DNA from: Cryptomeria japonica
Lineage: Eukaryota > Streptophyta > Pinopsida > Cupressales > Cupressaceae
Length of the DNA stretch: 64,000 nt
Reading direction: 5' to 3'
Assembly (NCBI RefSeq): GCF_030272615.1
Contig: NC_081415.1
Span: 374,247,392 to 374,311,391, forward strand
Below, one piece after another: positions 45,630 to 58,700 of this stretch. Made by a program: the position numbers and the translations under genes. Below the pieces are notes generated by a model. That model was not told where the DNA came from. It saw nothing but the letters and a program-made list of their open reading frames with translations, and searched no databases. How positions within the stretch are numbered: position 1 is the stretch's first letter; each line of letters starts with the position of its first letter.

Positions 45630-46744
45630 TCAACTTGCTCCGATGGACATGAAAATTGTACCCTTAGCTAATTTTCCCGTCGTGATTCCATTTTCAGGAT
45701 CGAAATTGAAATTCAAGATCATTCTACTAGTTAATTTCATCAAATTTGGACCACTTAGAGCTTTTCCTTAAAAACTCACTCTTTCTCCAATTTGTGCTCA
45801 ATTTCTCGTAAATCAACGCTGAATCTCAATTTATTCTACAAATCAACTTTGCGCTCACTTTTCTCATGCTTAATCTTCAAAAAATCCTCTGAATCATTTG
45901 TGCTCAATTCATTATCATCGCTCACAATTGCCTATCATCATGTACCCTCTCTATCTTTCGATTTCGCTCCCAAGGGGGCATACTCGTAACCTTATGACCT
46001 CACATCTTCAATGTCGAGAAAATTTTCAAATCTTCGTTGCAAGTCAAGCGGCTAATATTTTCTAAAAGACAATAAAACAAGGCCTTATTGCTAGGGGCAT
46101 CTCAACTTCATCTCTTTATATCAAGTTGAGATTTCTCGACCATCTGAATCGAATCAATCGCTAGGGACATATCAATTTTATCGCTTCATATCAAGCTAAA
46201 ACTTTGAATCTGCTCTGCCTAGTTCTGGTTCATATTTCTCTTATGTGACAACAAAATGTGAGGATTTAAGAGAAGCTTCAAATTATTATAGCCCTTAGCA
46301 TTGGTTCAGAAAGAGTCTCATATTATGCCTCCTAGATTGGATGGCTCTGATCCTCATCACATTATTCATCTTTGTCCTCCTCACTAGATTATTTGCACTC
46401 GTGATGACAAAATTGTGAAGATTATATTTCAACAATTTTTCATTTTTTCTTCTCGCTTTTGATTCAACAAGAATCGGTTAAGATATCCTTTCGATGAAAT
46501 ATTTTTGTCCACCTTTGGTAAATGAAAAGAAATGTATTGTCATGTAAAAAAGAGAGGATGGATGGTGGGCACGTAGTCCCATAAAGAGACATTTAATACA
46601 ATATATATTAAGATGTACGGTCTAAAAAAGTCCACAATATATATTAAACTACCATATGTAATTGAAGAGTAGCAAGTCAATCTTTCCTATCCCTAGCCTA
46701 TTGTGCCTTGTTACACAATATGAATAGAACCTTAGCATCATTGA
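45630..46744. other. 3' remainder of B and truncated junction with C
   Basis: No gene. Includes an imperfect direct repeat of ~40 bases (46095-46140 and 46160-46207, both with a GCTAGGG-ACAT-like start followed by CTTTATATCAAG). A purine run CAAGGGGGCATA near 45971 may be a polypurine tract, but no LTR follows. Somewhere between ~46250 and 46744 sequence of B ends and the first recognisable base of C's LTR begins. Confidence 0.5.
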
Positions 46745-49700
46745 TCAGATATTATTATATTATTATGTTAGGTTATCATATGTAAATCTAAATGTAATCC
46801 ATTATGTGAAATATTAAAATGATAGAGAGTAAATAATTTTTGTTGCTGCTCAAGAGATGAAATCACGTTTTTAATTTTCCAGCAGAGTTTTGAAGTTGTT
46901 TTGGGGCTCTAAATAATTGTTTGTGATTGTAAAAAAGCTTCCAGACCTTATCCCATGGATAAAAGATAAGTTTATTACAGATTTACATGTTTATGAAGCG
47001 CCAACAACCTCAAAATTGCCCAGACATGTCCAAAAACGGCCAGCAAATTTTGTAACAGCTGAGGAAAGTTTCAAAACAATGCATCCTTTGAGACATAGCT
47101 ATGTTGATGAAAAATCAAGTGGGACCCGAGGATTGAAAGAGATAATACATCTCAATTGGAACGTATTTACTGAGAAATAGCTGGATTCTCGTTGCGTCCA
47201 GGTATGAACACACATCCCCAATCAGAGCCACTGGTGGAACCTAAAATTATCCGGGTTGCTTTTTGCAATGTGATTATATTTTGCATATAAATGATTTAAA
47301 AATAAAATATATTTTTACAAAAGGGCAAGGAGAGGGAGTTGAACACTCAACCTCTCAACCCGACCTTCCTAACTACCCATACCTACCCTCCCCTTTTACC
47401 AATTGCTTTATTGTATTATTTGAAAATGTTTATTAAGATAAATTACTATGGATAATAATTTGCAAATATTTCCACAAGATTTTAATTTATTAAAGTAATC
47501 TTGAAATGTGGAAATACATTTTTAAATATGTGATTTAAATAATTTATTTTTACCCTAAAACATTGGTAAAATATATATTAAGGTAAAATGTTATTTCATA
47601 TAAATGGATCTTATTTTGAAAAATGTTTCAAAGGTGTGAAATGTTTCAAATCACAAGTGGAGATAATAAAAAACATTTGTTTATTTAAGTGGATTTTTAA
47701 TCTTTTCATATGCATATTATTCGCCCTAGAGTTAATAAATTGAATAATTTATATTAGGGTAAACCATCTTATCATGTAGTTAATGGTTTGATTGGTTTGT
47801 TGCAAGTATGCATCCCATGTGCTAAATTATTTCCAACCAAATTGAGTTTGCCTTCAAGATGAAAATCTATTCTGGAATATTTGCCAAGGTAATGTATTTT
47901 TATCAAGCAGAGGTAGGTATGTTTTAATCATTTTATTTTGATTTATTATTTTGAAAGGTAAAATTAATTTCAAGAGGTTATTATGGCAAATTCTTTGTTA
48001 CTTTGGAAATTATTCAAATGAAAGTAAAAACACTCTCAAATCTTTAATATCCTTATTTGAATGTTTACTCAAGAAGTTTCCATTTACTTTTGGAGTTTTA
48101 TGTTAATATCATATTTTATTAAAAATATTCTACCCTAATTGTGTGCAAAGATCATATGTCTCTTTAGGGGGCAAATATTTTTATCTGCATGGGGAAAATA
48201 TTATCAATGATTTTATTAAATATATCCTTATGAAATAGGAACATATGACCTATCAAGCTAGTTGATTTTTTTTATGTTTTGTGAAGGATACTATAGGCAA
48301 AAATTATATTTCTTGGGTGCATATTAACAGGAAGTATCCCTTACTCAAGAAATTTAATTTAATGTTTTGATATTATAATTTGATGATTTTTAGGAGCACC
48401 TTCGCAAAATAAATCTTGCCTTTTGAGAGGTTATAAAGGGATATATTTTATCACAAAGAAAGTTATATTTTATAAGTTCTTTTACCATGGTCAATTCTTT
48501 AATTTGATGACCTAATAAATTTTCACTTTTTGATATTATCCTTTGATCATTTATATTTTTCACCCTAAGTGAATAAAATGGAACATGTATATATTAGGGT
48601 TGATTTTATGCAAGATCAAAGAATGATTATTATTATTTTGTAGAAAATGTACTTTTACCATAAGTAAAATGATGAAAAGAATTTATTTATTTAAGTGATC
48701 TTTCCATATACATATTATTTTCACCCTAGGTAAATAATTTGAACATATTCATTAGGGTGAGCCATTTAATGCTTGATTGGTTTTTGCAAAGGTTACTTTA
48801 TATGATATAATATTTCCGACCCAAATTAAAGATTACCAAAAGGTAAGAAAGTATTGTAACATTATCGGAAGGGAAGTATTTTCTTTTACTTACTATACAA
48901 AATCTTTTACCTTATGTTATTTAATAAAAACTATTATTGGAATAAATATTTACAAGTGTTTAATACTTTGATTTAAGTGAATTATTGTAAATAAGTATTT
49001 TACATAGGGTAAAATGATTATTGCCTAATCTAAAGTGGAATATATTTAATCTTTAATTAATAAGGGATTTGATTGGTTTATTTTATGTGCAGGAGATATT
49101 GAATATTTACAAGAAGTATTATCAAAGTGGAGGATAAAGGATATATTATTGAAGCTTTATTTAGTGTGTATTTTAGGGATTCAAATGTAATTATCTCTGT
49201 AAACCAAAGGGTGTGTCCTTTGGAAAAACAATTGTTTGTAACTCCCTCTTGTATGTGAAAGGGTGTGTCCTTTCACATATGTCATTTGGATTAGGTATTT
49301 ATAGGGAGTCTTTTTCAATTAAGAAAAGTGATCCAACCTCTATATTGATAGTCTTGTGTTACAAGTTGCGTGAAAACTGTCTCAAGAGTTTAGTTGAATT
49401 ATTTGTCCACAAAGTATCGTGCATATTCCTGGATAGAGGCACTGGTCTGTTATTTATTTCTAAGATTTTGATTTGTATGCATAAGGTCCTTATAGAGAAA
49501 CATTCTTCCATATCCTATTTGAACTAATCCTTCCAGATTTCATTCAAGTCCTAAAAGCATTTCATTTTCAATATACAATATCTTTAACATACACTTTTAT
49601 TCATATTCAGTTTTTAGTTTTCAAAGTATTCAGCTAAAGCACATGATATAGCATAGTTGTAGAACACTAATTTGCCAGTTGTGTAAACTTGCTTAGAGGC

Positions 49701-49888
49701 TTAAATCCACATTTAAATAACTCTTTTGTGCTTCAGAGGGAAGGGTACACCTGCCTAGGTCTTGTGGAGCCTGAAGTGCGGAGGGATTTGGTGTTCGACC
49801 ATCCCTGTTCGTTGGCCAAGGTTGATTGGATTTCCTAAGGAGCTGGCAAGTCTTTGGGTTTTCCAATCTGCAGTTTTGGTTACCGACA
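46745..49888 (+). repeat. 5' LTR of element C, truncated at its start
   Basis: Aligns with 52545-55793 with scattered substitutions. It lacks ~320 bases present in the 3' LTR (54919-55241) and keeps ~203 bases (47156-47358) that the 3' LTR has lost between CTCAA microhomologies. It ends ACCGACA before the primer site. Open frames inside (46917-47180, 49213-49527) recur in both LTRs and are not considered genes. Confidence 0.8.
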
Positions 49889-50210
49889 GATTGGTGACTC
49901 TGCTGAGGAGGAATTATTAAGATTCTGCTGGGGAGTTAAATTGAAGATATTGGTAAAATATAATCTAGAATCTTTGGTGATAGATCATTGAATTAGTAAC
50001 TAGCTGAGAGTTCCCCATCTGAGTCCCACAACCAACAGATTGATGAATCTGCTGGGGATGAATCATTAAGATTCTGCTGGGGAGTTAAATTGAAGATATT
50101 GGTAAAATATAATCTAGAATCTCTGGTGATAGATCATTGCATTAGTAACTAGTTGAGAGTTCCCCATCCGAGTCCCACAACCAACAGATTGGCGACTCTC
50201 TTGGGGAGTT
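49889..50210 (+). repeat. Triplicated primer-binding region of element C
   Basis: Units start at 49889, 50038 and 50187, exactly 149 bases apart. Each opens with a primer-site-like word (GATTGGTGACTCTGCTGAGG, GATTGATGAATCTGCTGGGG, GATTGGCGACTCTCTTGGGG). The first two units are otherwise nearly identical. The third keeps only the opening before diverging. The word resembles the TGGCGACTCTGCTGGGGA primer site of other plant elements; I do not assign the tRNA. Confidence 0.75.
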
Positions 50211-50392
50211 GTCATACATAGTTTGACATTCAACCAGAAGCTCTAGTACTGGTCATAGAAGGACTATTCAGAGTTTCTGGTGTGTTGTATCAAACTCTAC
50301 TAGAGGAGAGATCCCAGAAGATCAAATAAGTTAGGAACAAGTTTTTCCTCAAATTTGAGGTGGCGACTCTATTCAACAAAATATTTTAGTAA

Positions 50393-51944
50393 GTGACTCT
50401 GCTAAGGGAGACAATCCATAAGGAAATGAAAAATTTGTTTTTAGTTGAAATTAATTCAGGATGTATCGAAATGGACAACCATTTCAAAGAAAACTATTTA
50501 TTCCAGATGGCATCAGGCCATTGGATCTTAGAGGATTTCAATGTATCCCTACAATGTGCATACTCCCTAAACTTTCACCACTGGTACCAAAGTTTCATGG
50601 AGAATGGGATGAATCAGCGATTGATCATTTAAATGCATTTTACACATTTGTAAAAGATTATGAAATCGATGCAAAGGATCTAGTGATGAAGCTCTTCATC
50701 AGGACATTATGGGGTTATGCGAGAGAAGCTATGAATCATTACCTACACAGAGTATTTCATCAATGAGGGAATTTGAGCAATGGTTCTTATATGAGTTTCA
50801 TGTTGCAGATGATGAAGAAGATGACATTTACTATAAAGAGGATGAGGAACAGATTTGCAATATGGAAGAAGAATCATGCATATCCCCTTTGGATGCCTTC
50901 TTTGATTTAGAAAGATACGAGGGTGAATCTATAGCGAGATTGCTCACCAGGATGATAAACATTTATGTAAAAATATCTGTAGATAGCATGCCTTCATTTT
51001 CAAACAAAATGGATGAATTAGGGATATCTCATGATCCTGAATTAAAGCACATATTTAAATCTTTAGAAAGACATGGTATTATTTGGACCCCACATGAGGT
51101 AGAAAATATAGGTTTAAAAAAGGGAGAGGGCATGTGTGTAGCTGAATGTAAGGAAGAGGAAGAAACATTGCTTAGTACAGATGAAATCTCTTATTTATTA
51201 GAGAAGGAATATGAAAGGTACGTTCAGAAAAATGGTCCAATTTTTTTTCAAAAAGAGAAAATTAATGAATTTCGACACATTCAAGGTATGTTTGATGAAG
51301 TAAATAATGATTCCAAAGAAAAAAATAAATATCAAAAAGAAAAGGTATTATATGATAGTTACAACAATCCCTTGTATGATGAGACCCTTGGGAAGTATCA
51401 AGAATTATATTTCCAGAGTGAATCGTCTTTTAATTCTCTCTGTGAAGTTGATGTTCATATAGTTCATGCACAGGATGATACTTCAATGAAGGACATTTGT
51501 AAAGACATTGTTATTGAAGATGAAGTGTGTGAAGCATATGATGATAACTCTCAAGAAAATTTTTATGAAGGTATGCATTGTGATTTGTCAGATGATTTTT
51601 TGTGCAATAAACTAGAAAAGGGTTTTCATGAGGTTATGCATATATATTCTATGTTTTCAAATTCATTGTTTGAAGAGGACATAAGAAAAAATATACCAAA
51701 TGATGATGTTACAAAAATATTATATGATAAAGTTTTAGGGGAAAAAGAAATAGTATTTTTGCCAAATATTGCCAAGAACGATACATGCCCTAAGTTTTTA
51801 TGTGAAAAGGATAAGTTATTTCCAGAACACGAGGAAAAAAAAAAAATGTCTAAAGATGGTATACATTTTTTATCAAATTTACATTATAGTAAAGTCATAT
51901 GTGATGAATCTAAAAGGGATAAATTTTTTAGAATGCTACAATAA
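50393..51944 (+). pseudogene. gag: gag-like ORF of element C
   Basis: Frame 50461-50766 has MCILPKLSPLVPKFHGEWDE, HLNAFYTFVKDYEIDAKDL and KLFIRTLWGYAREAMNHYL, a gag capsid pattern. After one frameshift near 50745 frame 50709-51944 continues SMREFEQWFLYEFH and then ~390 residues that are very acidic (EEDDIYYKEDEEQ), with no zinc knuckle or pol motif. That second part is open for 411 codons without a stop, unlike its neighbours. The product may package C RNA with another element's enzymes. The role of the acidic part is unknown. Confidence 0.6.
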
Positions 51945-52379
51945 AGGTTGTGTGGAATTGAATCTGGATATTAAGTTGGGAGGCATAAATATTTCCAAAG
52001 AACAAAGTTGCAAAAGAAATTTACCAAATATTTATCTTCCAAAAAATGTTATGCTTGGTGAAAAAGGTAATCAAGTTTATAGAACTGAGAGTTTTCATTA
52101 CCATGGGCAAGTAAATTCCTCATGGGATGACAACGTTGATTTCCAAAATTGCCTAAAAGAGAAGGGATACAATGAAGTAATAGGGTTTTAGAGTAAGGGT
52201 AAAATATTATTGAGATATAATTTATCTCAATTAAGGTGGATATAGGAGTGTGAAGGAAATTATGTGTATCATATTCCAGTCCAAATGAAAAAAAACAATA
52301 TATTAAAGAATGGCGAAGCAAATATTAATATTTTCAGGTTACATAACCAAAATCAGGTATTTGATAGAGGAAAGAGCAA
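51945..52379 (+). other. Interior 3' part of element C
   Basis: A continuing frame (51769-52191) suggests more of the acidic protein after a frameshift. The segment ends in a purine-rich tract GAGGAAAGAGCAAA before TGTTGATT, the likely polypurine tract and LTR start. Confidence 0.5.
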
Positions 52380-55300
52380 ATGTTGATTTGTGGGGGCCTT
52401 GGGCCACCAGAGTTTGATTCATACATTAGGCAATTAACTCCAGGTATGTGTATATTTCACAAATTCAAATCATAACAAGTGCGCTCTCTCACAACCCTAA
52501 TGTTTCATTTGAAAGTAGGATACATTCTCATTTTGGTTTACATTTCAGATATTATTATATTATTATGTTACATTATCATATGTAAATCTAAATGTAATCC
52601 ATTATGTGAAATATTAAAATGATAGAGAGTAAATAATTTTTGTTGCTGCTCAAGAGATGAAATCACGTTTTTAATTTTCCGGCAGAGTTTTGAAGTTGTT
52701 TTGGGGCTCTAAATGATTGTTTGTGCTTGTAAAAAAGCTTCCAGACCTTATCCCATAGATAAAAGATAAGTTTATTACAGATTTACATGTTTATGAGGTG
52801 CCAACAACCTCAAAATTGCCCAGATATGTCCAAAAATGGCCAGCAGATTTTGTAACAGTTGAGGAAAGTTTCAAAACAATGCATCCTTTGAGAAATAGCT
52901 ATGTTGATGAAAAATCAAGAGGGACACGAGGATTGAAAGAGATAATACATCTCAACCCACCTTCCTAACTACCCATACCTACCCTCCCCTTTTACCAATT
53001 GCTCTATTGCATTATTTGAAAATGTTTATTAAGGTAAATTACTATGGATAATAATTTGCAAATATTTTCACAAGATTTTAATTTATTAAAGTAATCTTGA
53101 AATGTGGAAATACATTTTTAAATATGTGATTTAAATAAATTATTTTTACCCTAAAACATTGGTAAAATATATATTAAGGTAAAATGTTATTTCATATAAA
53201 TGGATCTTATTTTGAAAAATGTTTCAAAGGTGTGAAATGTTTCAAATCACAAGTGGAGATAATAAAAAGTATTTGTTTATTTAAGTGGATTTTTAATCTT
53301 TTCATATGCATATTATTCACCCTAGAGTTAATAAATTGAATAATTTATATTAGGGTAAACCATCTTATCATGTAGTTAATGGTTTGATTGGTTTGTTGCA
53401 AGTATGCATCCCATGTGCTAAATTATTTCCAACCAAATTGAGTTTGCCTTCAAGATGAAAATCTATTCTGGAATATTTGCCAAGGTAATGTATTTTTATC
53501 AAGCGGAGGTAGGTATGTTTTAATCATTTTCTTTTGATTTATTATTTTAAAGGTAAAATTAATTTCAAGAGGTTATTATGGCAAATTCTTTGTTACTTTG
53601 GAAATTATTCAAGTGAAAGTAAAAACACTCTCAAATCTTTAATATCCTTATTTGAATGTTTACTCAAGAAATTTCCATTTACTTTTGGAGTTTTATGTTA
53701 ATATTATATTTTATTAGAAATATTCTACCCTAATTGTGTGCAAAGATCATATGTCTCTTTAGGGGGGAAATATTTTTATCTGCATGGGGAAAATATTATC
53801 AATGATCTTATTAAATATATCCCTATGAAATAGGAACATATGACCTATCAAGCTAGTTGATTTTTTTTATGTTTTGTGCAGGATACTATAGGCAAAAATT
53901 ATATTTATTGGGTGCATATTAACAGGAAGTATCCCTTACTTAAGAAATTTAATTTAATGTTTTGATATTATAATTTGATGATTTTCAGGAGCACCTTGGC
54001 AAAAGAAATCTTACCTTTTGAGAGGTTATAAAGGGATATATTTTATCACAAAGAAAGTTATATTTTATAAGTTCTTTTACCATGGTTTATTCTTTAATTT
54101 GATGACCTAATAAATTTTCGCTTTTTGATATTATCATTTGATCATTTATATTTTTCACCCTAAGTGAATAAAATGGAACATGTATATATTAGGGTTGATT
54201 TTATGCAAGATCAAAGAATGATTATTATTATTTTGGAGAAAGTGTACTTTTACCATAAGTAAAATGATGAAAAGCATTTATTTATTTAAGTGATCCTTCC
54301 ATATACATATTATTTTCACCCTAGGTAAATAATTTGAACATATTCATTAGGGTGAGTCATTTAATGCTTGATTGGTTTTTGCAAAGGTTACTTTATATGA
54401 TATAATATTTCCGACCCAAATTAAAGATTACCAAAGGTGAGAAAGTATTGGACGGGAAGTATTTTCTTTTACTTACTATACAAAATCTTTTACCTTATGT
54501 TATTTAATAAAAACTATTATTGGAATAAATATTTACAATTGTTTAATACTTTGATTTAAGTGAATTATTGTAAATAAGTATTTTACATAGGGTAAAATGA
54601 TTATTGCCTAATCTAAAGTGGAATATATTTAATCTTTAATTAATAAGGAATTTGATTGGTTTATTTTGTGTGCAGGAGATATTGAATATTTACGGGAAGT
54701 ATTATCAAAGTAGAGGATAAAGGATATATTATTGAAGCTTTATTTAGTGTGTATTTTAGGGATTCATATGTAATTATCTCTGTAAACCAAAGGGTGTGTC
54801 CTTTGGAAAAAGAATTGTTTGTAACTTCCTCCTGTATGTGAAAGGGTGTGTCCTTTCACATATGTCTTTTGGATTAGGTATTTATAGAGAGTCTTTTTCA
54901 ATTAAGAAAAGTGATCCAGAACAATTCACAATCTGCCAGGCTACTAGTAGGGGCTATGGGATGTCTGTATTGGAGAAGTCTGTAGGAATGGAAGTATCAT
55001 TTTGAGAAATCATTATGTAATGGAGTATCTGTAAGTGTAGCTATTGTATGCATTCACTTTCCAAAAATTAATATACAAGATTTGTTGTTTCAATTCCATA
55101 ATTCGTGTGTACTTTTGTGTTGATGAATTTCATTTTGTCCTCTTGATAAATCTGATAAAGGGTTTAATATAGTGTGCCACCACAAGTTGCTATAGTTGAA
55201 TATAAGATTTGCTTCTTCATGTTTTTATAGCACTTAATGGAACCTCTGTATTTATAGTCTTGTGTTACAAGTTGCCTGAAAACTGTCTCAAGAGTTTAAT

Positions 55301-55793
55301 TGAATTATTTGTCCACAAAGTATCGTGCATATTCCTGGATAGAGGCATTGGTCTGTTACTTATTTCTGAGATTTTGATTTGTATGCATAAGGTCCTTATA
55401 GGGAAACATTCTTCCATATCCTATTTGAACTAATCCTTCCAGATTTCATTCAAGTCCTGAAAGCATTTCATTTTCAATATACAATATCTTTAACATACAC
55501 TTTTATTCATATTCAGTTTTTAGTTTTCAAAGTATTCAGCTAAAGCACATAATATAGCATAGTTGTAGAACACTAATTTGCCAGTTGTGTAAAATTGCTT
55601 AGAGGCTTAAATCCACATTTAAATAACTCTTTTGTGCTTGAGAGGGAAGGGTACACCCGCCTATGTCTTGTGGAGCCTGAAGTGCAGAGGGATTTGGTCT
55701 TCGACCATCCCTGTTCGTTGGCCAAGGCTGATTGGATTTCCTAAGGAGTTGGCAAGTCTTTGGGTTTTCCAATTTGCGGTTTTGGTTACCAAC
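52380..55793 (+). repeat. 3' LTR of element C
   Basis: Starts TGTTGATTTG after the polypurine tract and ends GGTTACCAACA. About 3.4 kb. The first ~165 bases have no counterpart in the 5' copy. Confidence 0.75.
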
Positions 55794-58700
55794 ACCTTTT
55801 AATTTTGGCCTTCCATGATGTGAAAAGAGGTTATGTTATGAATAATGGTCCAGATGATTTAGTTATTTCTTATTATGTTGAGTATGAGAAAATTTGGGCT
55901 TCCTTGGCTATGGTCACTATTTTCTACTAACTATTGTGATTTAGTGTGATTTGAGCATGGACTTCAAGTAATCAAGAGGGTGGAAAAAATCTTCAAGTGT
56001 TAGGGGGTACGCCGCCTTGACCAAGGGATGAAAGTCTCAGGAAAGTACAAGTGATTCATGTGTAGATCAATGTATCATTCACCTATTAATTCCTAGCAAC
56101 ATTCTCAAATAAACAAGCAAAGAGGTATGTTGAGTGCATATATACATTTTATGTTTCCATGATATAAGTAAGATATCAAACATGTAACTTATATTGATTT
56201 GCAATTTCATTCATAAATATTAGATCTTCCTTGTGGATTTTTGAATGCATAATGTCTCGTTGATTTCAATATCTTTATTGCAAGTACTCTTTTCAACATG
56301 AAACTCCACTCATTGAGGTCTCTTACTAAATGCAAGTCAGTTATCCTATCAATGATGATACATTTTGCATGCATTTTATGGGGAAATCTTATTAATAGCT
56401 ATGGTTGGGTTGTTCATTGTTTTGTGAAAATATATACAAGTAGATTGGGACATTAGAGTTATAAACACCATAAATTGTGTTTGAGATCATTGTCCTAATT
56501 GTAACAGTCAATCACCATTGGCCCAAGGCCACACCAACATCATTGTGACACCAAGGTTTGTGCATACTAGTGTAAGGGATACTCTTAGGACATTTCATTA
56601 TGATTACATATCCACACCTCGGGTTTCCAAACACAACTTGTTTGAGTAGGTAGTATCACTGGTAAAATTGTGATTGTCACAATTGGTACCCTTAGGAAAG
56701 TCATTAATATTTGGTCTATGGCACTTTTTTATGGCTTCTAAATGCTTCTATGGGGTGTGTAGGGGTCCCACACATCTCTTCCAACATTTCATCCAAGGCA
56801 CTTCACTCTCACCTATCTTATATTCCACTTTCTCTATGCTTCTATCCTAGAGGTCTGATACATGATGAATATCAGAACAATCAATCAAATCTATCATGTG
56901 TCTCAGAAGTTTTGGAGACCTACAAGAAAGAGAAATGAAAATACATATTTACAAGATCCTTTCCAACCAATGGTGTGAGTTTTTAAAGGTGAAAAGTCCA
57001 AAAATACATTTTTTTCCCACTCATTGGAAACCCTAGTGAGGGTTTTGATAGTTTTTGGAAAAATAGTGATATCTTCTTCAAATTTTAATGGATCTCAATG
57101 ATAAAAAAGATGAAATGAATCTAATTCACTTCTATACCATATTCAATCAACTTCTAATAAAAATATGATGAATTTCACAATTAAAAATAATGAGAAATAG
57201 ACTGAAACATTTTTGTATGAACAAAAATCTCCAACTTCATTTAGTAAAAATTTCAAAATTCAACAAGATAAACTTGGGTGGTGTGAAAAAGACCTATTTA
57301 TTCCCATCCAAGTGGGTTAGAATCTCAAACCGCCAAAAACCAACCTCCCAACCAAATTTTAAAAATTTGTCATGACAATAATGACAACTTTTTACAATTT
57401 TTACAATTTTTGCCCAGTGGACCTTAAACTTTCCCAATTAGGTCCAAATACGTCATAATGCTCTCAAATGGACTTATTTACATGAAATAACACAAAAAAA
57501 AACAAAAAACTCAAATTTTGATCGTTTTGGCCAAACCTAGGTCCCTAGGGTGCTCTTGCACCATCGAACCATGTGAATTAGAAGAAAAAAAATGTGTTTC
57601 AGAAGTTTTAATGAGAGAAGCTATAAATATTTCTACCTCTCAATAAAGAAAAAAATACCACAAATCTCAATATTGATAAGAAAGTGTTCAGTGATTCATA
57701 GAGTTCCCCCAAACCCTTCAACAAATAAATTTAACAATCTCCCCATTGGCCTATCCTCAAGTGACAAACATAATAGACAAGTTGAGAAACCATTCTATAT
57801 TGCGAAATCAAAATGCATACCTTTTACATTGGTTAGATTTGAAATCGGTCTTGTAATTTTTTTTGCAAAACCATCCCATGTTTTCACCTTTATTTATTTT
57901 GTGAATTGGAGCTTGGTCTAGGAGGTTAGACAAGTTGTTTTGTAGGTTGTAGCAGTAATAGAGTGCTAGAGGAATTTAGAGAGAAGTATTCTTGTAACCC
58001 ATTTGAAGGAATAACACAAGCATTGTTCTCTTTGGTGTCAATTTTTTCTCACAAGGGTTTCACCATGCCGATCACATTTTCTTGAAAGATTCTAAAGCCT
58101 TTTTAATAAACCCATCCTATGCTTATCTTGCAATCATAACATTTCATGAGGTGACAATACCTATGAGTTTTAGGGGTGGGTACATTGAGAGTGTCATCTG
58201 GTGTTGGTGTAGCTTTCAGGTCCATATTCAAAGATTTCAAACAAAAGAGGACTTTGGATCCGTTAGGTCCATATTCAAAGATTCCAAGTTTGAGATCCTT
58301 AATAATTCTCATTCTTCTCGAGGTTCCTAAGTAGCAGATTCATAATGTCATATGTTGATTTTTTATAATGGTTTTAGGACCATTGCTTCATACTAGATGA
58401 TTGAAATGATTTCAAATTTAGGTATATTATATTGATCTTGTTTTGATTATCAACATTATTATATGATGTCGTGATGCAAATTGAGTGGGGTATTCATTAG
58501 GGGGTAACTAGTATTGGTTAATGATCATGTTTTATAGATATGAGCATAATCATGTAGTTTATATCACTTGAAAATTGTATGATTTAAGAGTCATTCTTAT
58601 CATGAGAGTTGTAAGAATCAAAATTGTGTTTATAACTCTTGGGAGATCACATAAGTGTGGTAGAGATAATCCATTGATGAAGCATATAGACTGGTTTTAC

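Larger units (their letters stand above)
23921..46250 (+). mobile_element. Element B: second Tat-lineage gypsy element, split by a copia insertion
   Basis: Same order as A: 5' LTR (23921-24904), tRNA-Lys primer site, leader with motif arrays and conserved block, gag, protease, G-patch, RT (interrupted by D at 32569-39244), RNase H, second RNase H, integrase, hairpin, antisense PMD gene. The proteins are clearly homologous to A but diverged, so B is another family of the same lineage. No copy of the 5' LTR is found downstream, so the 3' end is lost. The right limit given is approximate. Confidence 0.8.
46745..55793 (+). mobile_element. Element C: gag-only LTR element with very long LTRs
   Basis: Direct repeats 46745-49888 and ~52380-55793 flank a 2.5 kb interior with a triplicated primer-site region and a gag-like ORF. 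There is no RT, RNase H or integrase. This is the make-up of a non-autonomous large-LTR element. The 5' LTR lacks its first ~170 bases. Confidence 0.8.

Noticed and set aside
46230-46300. Start of a 3' LTR for element B (TGTGAGGATT after a CAACAAAA string)
   Set aside because: No similarity to the 5' LTR of B by eye, and no convincing polypurine tract.
46917-47180. 87-codon ORF in the C LTR
   Set aside because: Present in the second LTR only with in-frame damage. No domain recognised.
49213-49527. 104-codon ORF, with a partial copy at 54796-55433
   Set aside because: Lies within the C LTRs. The two copies differ by a large indel and show no known domain.
57592-57921. 109-codon ORF in the 55.8-59 kb stretch
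   Set aside because: No motif, no partner exon, composition like the surrounding non-coding DNA.
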